Positions 40,701 to 52,700 of a stretch of DNA of 64,000 bases are shown in pieces (the stretch's first letter is position 1; every line of letters begins with the position of its first letter). Below the pieces are notes generated by a model. It was not told the origin of the DNA and made no database searches. It saw nothing but the letters and a program-made list of their open reading frames with translations. A program made the translations under genes and the position numbers. The stretch lies in NCBI GenBank assembly GCA_949317995.1, contig OX439036.1:26619854-26683853 (forward strand), in the 5' to 3' direction. The stretch comes from Acholoe squamosa (Eukaryota; Annelida; Polychaeta; Phyllodocida; Polynoidae).

Positions 40701-43700
40701 TATGGAGCAACTTTACGGTAATTAGACAATAAATCAACTCTCATTGGGGATACCGGTAGGGGGAGCCATCAGAAGAGAAAAAGAAAAAATGAGAAAAAAA
40801 TACTGGGTCCTGATTGTCCTTTTTTCAAACACTTGCTTGCTATGTTGCTAGGTTAGTGCGTTTGTCATCTAATTATCTCTCCGCTTACAAACCAGAAAAC
40901 ACGTTATTGAAATAAGATGACAATGTAGTGACGGCAGCACGCCTTGTGTGTACTGGAAGTTAGAATGAAGACTTGAAATGAAAGATGAGCTTACTTCAAG
41001 AACGCGGTCGCCTGCTTTTAGAGCATTATTACGACCAGCGGGACTGGATTCAAGCACATGTCTGATGATGATCCCGGAGACGGCTTTCTGACTCTCGGAT
41101 GAGGCATGGAAGAGGTCTACCCGTCCACCTGTAGACATAAACAATACATTGATATCAAAGGGAATCAAGATAACCCACTTAATATCACTCTGAGCCATAG
41201 TATAATTATAATGAAGGGATGGGCAGTTTCTTTTGCCATAGTCTTTAAAAGGACTCATTCCTGTTATCAGTCCGTTTCATCATGTTCTAGAAAATGGGTC
41301 TGAGGAGTTTTTGCATTCACTTGTACAAGCCTTAAAGTGGGTTTATTATTAGTATATAGATATAAAGTATAGTTTTACCAACCGTAGATACTGATCCCGA
41401 GGCTCTCCCCCGGCTCCCTGTGGATTTCTACAAGTCGAGGTGGCCCAAAGGCCTGTGAAAGTGGTGACGACGTTGGAGGCGGGGGTGGGGGCGACGTCGG
41501 TGGTGGGGTGGTTAATAGGGTGGTGGTGGTGGTGGTCGTCATTGTCGTTATGAGTGGTGACGATAGGGAGGCAGCAGTGGTGAATGGGGTAGCAGCAGTA
41601 GCAGCAGCGGCAGGGGACAGGGAGAAGTCCCCTCCTGAGGGTGAATCCAGTGTCTCTGTAGACCGGCCACCATCAGATCCTAACGGTGACATGGTGCCTA
41701 TAGACCGGTCACTCCGACTTGTAGCAGGGGAAAACTTGGCGCTGTTAAATAAAAGTCACAGCTGATCACACCATCAAAGAACATAACTCAACACATCCAT
41801 ATACAACGCCAATGGTTGGCTATAAGTAGTAATGAGAATAGCGTTTGATGTTAAATAAAAGTGTGATAACTTTTCTGTTAGACTTATTGAGTGTGCTCTG
41901 TTTAACAAGAGTGAAGAAAAGTCAATGGAGGTCATAGTGAAGTCTGATGGCCACAGGAAAAAGAGTATCGGAAGCAATATGGCTGATACAGCAAAGGAGA
42001 GGGGAGATAGAATAATAGAGTGGTTCTTATAATACTGGCGAAAATGGGTGATGAATTTTCTTGGTCTAAACAGAAACCATAATACTGGTACTATTACATG
42101 TACCTAAATTAAATAGAAGTGTGTGGAGCTGTGACTACTCGTAGCTAGAATCGTGTGTGTTTGAGAGTGATCTCACTGCAGTCTGCTACATCTATATATA
42201 CCTTGATATGTGATTTGAACAGATGAAAAATGTTCTATAAAAATATACCCTAATGTAGTGTATATGTGTAAAAGTGTATAAAATAACTGGAGTTTTAAGT
42301 CATTCGTCCGGATTAAGCTTTTTTTAAATCTGTCTTACAATTTTTGAGTGTTCATCGATCTATGAGGAATTTCAATTTGATTAAACATGCTGTTTATTTG
42401 TTTGTGTGTGATCTGCATTGGATGTTCTCAAGCTTATCGATCCATTTGCTTTTGGCTATTTCATTACGGCATTCCAAGATAGCATCATGAGAATGATTCA
42501 ATTCTAATGTTATTATTCCCAGATGCACATCATTGAGAATATACACAGAACGATCATGAAGTCACTGTCGGGATTCTAGGACATATTCACCAAGGTAACG
42601 ACAGTAGCGACCGCAACGACGATGGGCAGAGGGACATTTAGATAATTAAACAGTTAATGAAACGCACACCAACTTGGTAATGATCACCATATCTATATAA
42701 ATTTACACAGGGTCTGGGGGTATAGGAGTGATATTGATAAGATGTGACAAAACCACAGCTACCACCGATTGCATGAAATTTCGTTTAGATTAACCCACTT
42801 CACCAAAATGGCAATTATAATAAATACCATTATATTGGAAAAAAATGCAGGGAAATCAAATAAGAAAATTACAATTCATTTCTCATATGATATAAAAATG
42901 GAGGATGGTCTGCCCACCAGCATGCATTTTGAATGGGTATAGGGGACAGGAGATGACATGATCAGACAATGGAGTAAGACCAGCACTTGTTGGGGAGGGT
43001 TGTCGCCGTTATATATTGGGTATAAATGTTGGTGGTGATGTGCACTTAGTCTTCTAGAGGACGATGCAGAGCATACAGGTCTAGCGTGTTTCCATGGAAA
43101 TATAGCAGGCACTCACATTCCCACCGTAACCATGGCAACAGACCGACAGTGTTAGTTCAAGAGAGATTCGCACAATGGCGCCACCATCCAGCACTGCCAG
43201 AAATGATCCCTCTGGTGTTGGATTTCTACATGATCCAAAAATTCAGCCACTAGGGGTCGCAGGAGTCAAGTGTCCAGCGGCTTCAATACTGTGTTTTTTT
43301 TTCCATTTATATCGCTAGAGGTATCTATGAAGAGCCCTTTGCAAATTTACTAAAACTCTATACTTGCTCTGATAACACAGGTTGTGTATGGTTGACTTTG
43401 GTACTGATTCAGAAAAAAAAGAAAACAAGAAGTTCAGTCATGTATCTGCTAAAGGCCGCGTCTGCCTTTTTGGTAGCTTATCCTAGACTATTCATAACTC
43501 AAAACCCACACGTTTACAAGTTGTCATGGAAATAAAAACTATCTGGTTATAGCAGTATTACTCTTATAATTAAGGGTGCTGGAGACGCGGACGGAAACCG
43601 TCCTGTGGCGAAACAGCAGGAGGCTGGATGGAAAACACGATATATGCAAACAGTAGAGAGAAGGTGAGGAAGTTAGTTAGTTCCATATACTCATAGTAAT

Positions 43701-46700
43701 AAATAATGGCCATCTCATACACACACTGCTTACCGATAATATTTGGGGAAAATCCTGTTGCAGGAATGAATGACAAAAAATGGGGAGATGTACATGATTG
43801 GAACTGAAGGTATAAACATGGTGATAGCAGGACGTGCCGTCACGTCATAAGAGTATGCGGAAAATGCAGGCTAACATATATATACAGTACGTCATAGCAG
43901 GCATGGGCAGGGAGAGCAGGGACGACTACTGACAGCTGTCAGTCACTATCAGCACTGATAGCAGCTATGCTAATAGCAGCCATTAACATTGATAGCAAGA
44001 ATATCCATTGTCAAAAGTCACTATCAGAAATAGCAGAAATCATCATTGACACACAGTGCTAAGTTACTAGAGATTTTGCTATTGACAGCCAGCAATCACC
44101 ATTATGTACACGCCACTTTACTCTAGTATTCCCGAACAATGACCTCAAAAACTGCCAATCACAAGCAAGTTATTTTCACTGATAGCAATAATTTTGCAGT
44201 GTCTGCAAAATGCAGCCTGTTGTCTGAAAAACTTGAAATTTGCTCAGAATCGTTCAATGAATTTGCCTCAACTATGAGTCTATGAATTAAAACTCTGTAA
44301 ACAGTTTTTAAAACAAAAAAAGGTCAAGATAATCTTCTTGGCTATTGCTATTGAGCTGATCTACATAAGAGAGGAATAGGCAGTTATCCTTGTTCTTAAT
44401 GATATAATGATTCAAAAACCACACATAAAGGTCTCTGTTTGATAGTATGCCGATACATGCTTACAGGTTCATGTCTGCAATCCTAAGCTTAACAAGCGAT
44501 TCTGAAACAATCACCATTCTACTTTTCGGTACATTAAGCGGGCTTCCCTAGCCCACTTAAAGGGTCTATTTCTCCTCTTTTCTATCCCCTCAGGATGTGT
44601 GTAGTGCACATATGCGCGGGCACTGACACATTCCTCAGTGAAATTGTGTAATGTAGTTCTCGCCATAAATATGACCTTAGCTGTCGAAATGGTGTTAAAC
44701 ATCTATTACTCACTCACTGTACATTAAGTCTTAGGTGACTCTTGATAATGCCGTCTACAAACCAAGAATTCATGAGATACTTTGTCACTAATTTCTCCAT
44801 TCGTATTTGTGTTATGCTCTACTGGTTATGCTAAATAGAGTGCCCATTCCAAACAATCTCACAGTCCAGCTGGTGAATCAGTCAAATAACCAGAGCTGCA
44901 TCTACCATGCTCATTTTGCACAACTGATGCCAATGCCTAGATACTGCTGCGCTCTAGTGGATGGCAATGGAACTACTGGTACTTGCTAAGCCAAACTGCT
45001 TCTTGGTTTCAAGCTCTTCGCCAGCCATATATTTACATATTTGAAACTAGTCATGGCATATCCAAAGGAACAGGTTTGCAATGCTAATGAATTTCACATC
45101 AATAAATAAACAATAGCAGTAAGGTTATTCTTTTCAAGGCAATTTTGAAATAAGGATGTATTAGCACATCTATGAGATACTGTTAATGAAAAGAATCTGC
45201 AACACACTGAAGATATAAATGGCATATTTTACTGAATTCAGTAGGATTTCTATATTGTGCATCTCTAAAGTATTTAAACTCGAGTAGAAAGAAGCATTAA
45301 AGATTCCAACCAAATTAAAATCCATCAGATTGTATTAGTGGCAAGCAGATTGACGGTTCAGAAACTTCACACACACAAACTACTGTTTGCAGTGAAACCT
45401 TGAAGGATATGGGACGGATCTACACTAAACAAGGTCTTCTGGGGTTTAAATGTGGTAAGTGGTTAGTTAGGGGCGAGAATCTGGGTAAAGATGGGGTTAA
45501 CAATCAGCGAAACTAGGAATGAAAGTGGCTTTTTGAATGAGAATTGGACCATTAACCCTTTTCAGGCCAGAGTTTACCTCAATGAAGGAAGAAACCATAA
45601 GATGTATGTATATTTAAAAGATGAGAGGGGTATGGGATAGGCATTTAAGTGTGAAAATTATAAATTAAGAAGAGTAATTTCTTGTAGAAATCGATCAAAG
45701 ATGAAAAGTTTTATCTTTGTTGATTATCTAGGCAATTTTGTCTCACTATTGTGTACACTGGTATATACTATATGTAACAAAAAGTTGCTCCACAGCCAGA
45801 GACGATCTGGAGATATTTCCAAAAACATGATACATAGCATAGATGGAGACATTTCTTCATGTCTTTTCTTCTTCTTCTTTCCCATCTTCCTTTTTGCCAT
45901 CCTTCGTAATATATGTAGCAGTTGTGGGTGGAGTCATTTGTATTAGATAGTGTGGGCGGTGGAAACTGACTCACTGGGTCTGGGACGATCATGGGACTGT
46001 TCAGAGGATGGGGTGGTGCAGGGTACACAGCCAATATAGGGTATCTGGGGAGGGTCACCGACACTGTTGTGGCGGGATGGGAGGTGGTGGGAGGGTGGGT
46101 GGTGGAGAATGGGTCATAGTGAACTCACTTGGGAGAGAGCTGACTGGGTGCAGGAGGAGGAGGTCCACACTCCCGGATGGCGATGAGAGCAGACTCCCGA
46201 TGGACGGCGGCATCACTGCCCGGAATGTACGTAATGCTGGATAGAACAAACGGGGACGGGGTTACATAAAAAAAAACCTGTATACTATCCACTTTTTACA
46301 TGGAACAGGGTCCCACCATTTGCTACCATCAACTAGCTTCACATCAGTCTGGGGGAAAATTCGGCTAATAACAACTGATAACAGAAAAATGATGAACACA
46401 TTTTGATAGGATAATAGAATTCAAATGTTCAGTATAACTTTATTGGATTCACGTTAAATATTGCAGCTTTTGTTATAAACCTAATGATATACATGCATGT
46501 AAGTACCCAAAGTAACTACCATGATACGGTTTTCTACGGAGCCCTGGATGGGACATGCCCTGGAGGATTTCTTTGCCCTGAATTATATTATGTCACATAC
46601 ATTTTGTAATTCTTGTAGGGGATATGTAGGGGGATTTGAAGAAAAAGAAAACCTGCTACCCCTTCCAGGGCTCGTAATTTTTACCATATCCAGACCTACC

Positions 46701-49700
46701 TGATATCTGTGCCGAGGAGTGATGCTCTCCTTAGTATGGCTCTTGCCTGTGCATTGGTGATCCGTCTCATGCTCTCATTGTTGACGGTGAGGATATAGTC
46801 TGAGACGGCAATACGTCCATCTTTACTGACAGCACCCAAGGGACTAACCGACTTAACGATACAGCCGTTTATACCCTTTTCTACAGCATCCACATTAATA
46901 CCTGCCATAAGATAAAGTATTACAGTTGTTGATACCCTTTTCTACATCACCCACACTGATAACTGCCACAAGATAAAGTATTACAGTTGATGATACCCTT
47001 TTGTACATCATCCGCTCTGATACCTGCCGAAAGATAAAGTATTACAGTTGTTGATACCCTTTCTACATCATCCACACTGATATCTGCCACAAGATAAAGT
47101 ATTACAGTTGTTGATACCCTTTCTACATCATCCACACTGATATCTGCCACAAGATAAAGTATTACAGTTGTTGATACCCTTTCTACATCATCCACACTGA
47201 TATCTGCCACAAGATAAAGTATTACAGTTGTTGATACCCTTTCTACAGCATCCACATTTATACATGTAACAAAATTAAGTAATGCAGTTGTTGATACTAC
47301 CCGTTCCTAAATGTTATAATTAAAAACCTTATTTCAAGTGGAGGGCCCTGAAAAAGGGTCTGTTTTCAGACTTCATGAACATAGTACCGTGACGGATTTA
47401 GATGGGGGGCGTGGGTCCCCTCCCTTTTACTAGAAGTTAAGAGTTTATTTGCCTTTTTTTACCCCCAAATTTAGCCAACATCTAGGTCTTAAACAAGGGG
47501 CGCGGCCCCTCTTCAAAATCATGGATCCGCCACTGCATATAGGGGTTGTAAAGCGTCAAACTGCTATAGGGACTGTCAAAATAAATCCTGCAAACCTACA
47601 CATATGTTGCTCTGTTGCACTCACCTAATTGATCATTTGCTTTCTTTATCTTAATGGTCCGTTCCAGTGCGGAAGGCAGAGGCGGGACCTCTCCCAGTGA
47701 ACTTCTCCAACTTCTAGGACTGAGGCTCGGAGACGGCACTGGTGACAAACTTGGTGACGTAATTGCTGACGTCGAAACCAATGACGTCGACGTCGTCGTT
47801 GCCATGGCAATGGTGGTTGTGGTATTAAGGTCACTTAAGGTCACGGGGGTTGGGGGTTTGTAGGGCGGCGGGCTGTCGGGTAGTTCCGACGTGGCGACCG
47901 CGGCCCCTATAAGATAGGACTGTAAAGAGAACAATGTAAAATATGTTAATACCGGCTATTGCATTTATGTTCAAAATGTAGCACAATACTGACATTATAG
48001 GCATTCTAGACTAACTCCAGCTATGAGCTCTTTTCTCCTTATCTATGTGCTAAAGATGACGCTGGTTGTTGTCACTGGGTTAAATGTTTGTATAAACCCC
48101 ACCCTGAGTCTGTGGTATAGGCTATAAGCCGCACTTGGTGCCGTTCCTTCGTACAGTTTATGTAGTCTGAAGAAATTTTAGTGTATGCTACTGCATGCAG
48201 AAAAAGTTTAAATGTCTTAAAACTGTTCATTCTGCGTATCACGATACAAAATGTGCAAAATGTCTATTCAAGTTATTGATGCCATAGACCTTTTAGAGGA
48301 TTTCCGTTAATAAATGAGTGTTGTGTAGGTTCATTGAACTTTGAAGCCACACCCGAGTTCAGGGTGATCCTATATGTCACATCAACGGCCTCAAATGGTC
48401 TATATAGGCGAGGCTTTACGGTAATTACAAAGAAATTAGATAACACGCATGACGCACGTCTTACTGCTATGTTAACATATTGGATAAGACTGTCATATTC
48501 CCTCGGTTTCATTAACACCACAGTTACCTGGTTCTCATTAACGCTCAATTTCTCAGGAGCTTTTTTGGTCACCTATGAAACCGATTTTAAAGCTACGCAT
48601 AAAATGGTTATACAAAACCTTCAGGACAGATTCAAAATTTATTTCTGACCACAAAATCTTAATAGAAATCTCTCCAGGTAGTAAAGCTGAGATGGATGCT
48701 GATACAGTGGTCTAATTACTCCGTGATTACTATGGATTGTTGCAGTTATGCAATTTAATTGATCCAGGTGCATAATTTAATTATAAAGATTGTTCTGATT
48801 AAATGGCCAGTAATATGGCAAATCCAATCATGAAGGAAACCATAATACAATATGTCACATAACCCTTACAATATCATCTCTAAAGCCCACACGTTTCCTA
48901 CCGGTAATAGTTCCAACTCAATCACCTATATCAGCTCTAGATAATTCTCAGTTGATGGTTATAATGACATTCGTTAAAACTTAGGAAATTACATGTTATC
49001 AGGTTCATATACTGCACAATCTATAGTCAGAAATATCATGGCGTATACATGTCTCTCGAAATATATAAATTTTTGTCATGTTCCTGGGAATTAACATGAT
49101 GTAATACAAAAACTCCACAGAAAAAAAAAAAATTCATAAACGTGTGTGAATTGAGGCTTCTTTGTGAAAGGGCTAGACATTCAAAGAGAGGCTCTCAGAA
49201 AACGAGATTCACTTTCCAACGTTTGATTTTTAAGTGGCCTAGTGTCACAATTGTCTCTATATTATGATCTAAAGGTTCAACTCCTATCTACAGTAGTACC
49301 TCGCATATAAAGTACACCCTGAGTTCATGCCAAACATATAAGGCGCACCTGGGGTACTTCGGCCACTTTAGGTGTTTAGTTGTTTTACACTCTGGAGTGT
49401 AAAACAAAACAAAACAAAACCTGCCTATACGGGTAGGCCTCTAGATCTAAGGCAGTATGCATTGGTTTAAATTCCAATTTGTCAGAATGTCAAATCCATC
49501 ATCTTTGCCCCTAATAGATTCTATCACCACTACCACCCTTGATATGACATACTAGTAAGAGGTTCACCAGGGGCTCATTTCAGTATCGCTGACGACAACA
49601 TAGTGACTACATCAGGCCTATGAGGCCTATGTTGTTGTCAGGGATATTGAAATAGGCCCTATGGCTGTCGGTATCATATAGGCTCCAAGCGAGAATGAAG

Positions 49701-52700
49701 CTGGTTCTGGCGACACCCACTGATATAGAGCTCAATGAGGGGACGAGCTTGACCCTGGAAGTATGAGGGACAAGGCACCCACCAGGATCTGTCTTATCAG
49801 TGGGTTTTACCTCAACCAGCGAAAGTTAAAATGGCGGACACACTGTGTGTCCATAATATGGCCTGTAAAGCCGAACCTACCTGTATGTGTGATTCTCTAC
49901 TGATCTGTTCAAGTTGTGGTGAATGGCCTGTAGGTGGCGATGATGTCGGCACGGATGGTCCCGTCTCGAACTCCTGTGAGAAAACATCAGACTGTGAGCA
50001 ACTCCCTGTATCAGTTTAGGAGCGACTCTTTACTCATTCCACATGTTGATATTAGATCGGTGGGTGGAAGGCCTATCATATGGTGCTACTTTTACTTTAA
50101 AAAAAATTGCCGTCATCGGCTCAATACCGTTATTTGTAATTATCATTATACATACAAGACAGAGCTTGATATGATATACCTTTGAGTACAAATCTTAACT
50201 GATAAAACTTCGGTAGCAACAGAAAGGAGTTGTTACATTGAAAGGAAATATATAATAACAATAACTTCTTATGATAACTTAGTCCTAGATAATTGAGAAG
50301 GATTATGATTTTCTGGGTTATTTAAGCATTCAAATAAGACCACCACCAAAAATGACCGACCTGTGCGAAGAGATAATGCCTCGGGACACTATATCAAGTC
50401 TTGCATACCCTATGTATCAACTTACACATTCTTGGAGAACCAGAGTGTTATCGATTATAAAAACAAGAACTAGAAAAGTAAAATGAGATACACAGAGATT
50501 TGGAGCACTGTGTTTTTACGGGGCGATAATTGCAGTAAAGTTAAGTATAGAGATTGACAAAGGTCGTTTAATTTCCCCATCTATCGTTGCAGATCAACCT
50601 TTGGAAGTTGTGAACTAGAAAGTGAATAATATCAAGGGAAAGAAAATCAACTTCAATCGACACCGGAATACCGTACCGATATGTTCAGTGATAGGGCAAA
50701 TAAAGACGTTTCAGGTTGCATTAGTTGAACATTTACGCCTGGTAATTTGGATTTTCTTTTGTTGGCATCGACCTATGGATCACCAAACTAACTCCCACCC
50801 TATCATAAATGCCGAAGATGTGTATTTTTCTTCTTTTTTTCTCTCTCCAAACAATTTAGATAAACATTTTGACGGTCGGCCTTGCCTTGCTAGGTAGATT
50901 ATGTAGCCTGAAACATATCTTATTCCTTTGTGGGCCAACTGTTAAATAAGAACCCAGTAAAACTTGCGTAAGGGGAGGTACTTGTAAATAGAACTGATTA
51001 AATCTCTTATCCATCTTCAGGCGGAAAACGATTGGATCTCTGATAAGATATGAAATTAAACTGTAGTGGATTAAAAGATGCTCTGTTAAAAACATTATTC
51101 AGACGCATGCGTGTAGATGATCTGGGCAAAGGCAGGGCAATAAACCAAGGATTTAAAACCAAATTCAAGATTCTAATACAGGTCAGTGATGGGGTAAGAA
51201 TGCTACATGCATTTGCCTTTTCACTCTGCTGGAAAGACTTATAACAGCACTGCCAAGACCATAACCAAGTATTGACTGGTCTCCTTGGCTCGTACCCAAA
51301 ACGACTATATACATTGCCTAATACACTGAGTGACCATTACCCTATTCTGTCTATGCCCCAGTTATTAATCACTCTCAAACAGTCCGCCAATTAGCTTATT
51401 GATCCCCATAAGTAATGGTTAAACACTTATAATGAAGCTGCAGGCCTGGGTAATTGTGGTATATCTACAAGACCTGTTACACTGTAACTTACGGAGTGGT
51501 GAGGCAGGTGTGGGGCTTGGTTATATGTAACCTTACTGACATATTCTGTCAACTCAATTCTCAATATCTCAGTTCGCACAATACCACGAGTTGCTCTACT
51601 GACCCCATGGAGGACAAGTAAGTTGGTCGTAAACTGACACAATTTGTAACAAATTCAATTGAAACTAACTTATTAAGTTGAAATAGCAGCAAATTTCTAC
51701 TAATTACCCACCATTGAACTAGGGAATGCAGACTCCCCACGGGTACTGTTACATTACACATATCACATAGGCACTTACCCATTAAGAAGTAGAGTAGATC
51801 TTACAGAGGACTTACCTAGATTTAATTTATAATTACCCGCTGAGATGACTGGTATATGTGATACCCTACCCCCATGCCCCTAAACTAAAGACTGCCTGAA
51901 CATTCAAGGACCATGGTGAAGGATTTAGAAGGGAAACTGAGAAGCAGGAACAGGTGATGGCCCATGCGAAACAAACTAAAGACTGGTCAACTGTCGCGCC
52001 TACGCCTATACTATGCGACCGGCGAAACACTTTGTATATGAAGGCTATAAAGTATCCGATTGGAGATGGAGAATCGTCTGGAGAACCAGGCGGACAACAT
52101 ACAAATATTCTATTATCAAAAACAACAGGCAACCAACATGAATCATTGCATGTCATAGAGCCCACCCACTTACCCTTTCCTTTCAAAAAGGCTTTTTCAG
52201 TTTTGACTTTCTTCTTTTTTTCCGCAAAAAGAAATCAGGCACGTCAGGTAATTAAAGGTTTCAGACGAGATTATTAATAGATTTGTGCAAAAATAATCTC
52301 TTTTTTTTTTTGACAAATTTCTTAAATGTCTCCCTTGTTGACACGATGATCCCACGATGAAATACAAAACGTGACAAAAAAATATGAAATATCAACCTTA
52401 ACTACTTAGTTTCGTTTTAGATTGCGTTTTCCTATAATGTGGATGGTACCTTAAATCTAATGAAGCTGAGGGAACAAGGACTGACCCATATAACTGAGTA
52501 GCTGCGTGATATGGTGTGTACGTTCTGAAGAATGTGTGCTTATGTATTATAGATGGGCGAACCAATGCCTGGGGTAGGCTACAAATATAAGGAACTGGCA
52601 CGGGAGGCTGGCTAACACCCAAACCCATTGAACCATGACCACTTGTCAATCATACATACACCCCACCTCCCTTCAACATTCCCATTAGCGTAATGCTTTG

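Larger units (their letters stand above)
41742..46128. other. Intron between PDZ6 and PDZ7 exons
   Basis: A phase-2 intron. It holds a SINE at 44539-44718, the candidate microexon at 43734-43754 and a degenerate CACTATCAG/TGATAGCA-rich stretch at about 43930-44110. The remainder looks like unique AT-rich intron. Confidence 0.8.

Noticed and set aside
46947..47255. Long ORF with a repeated [20 protein letters not shown] unit
   Set aside because: It is not an independent gene; it is the open frame of the 60-bp array derived from the PDZ6 exon boundary.
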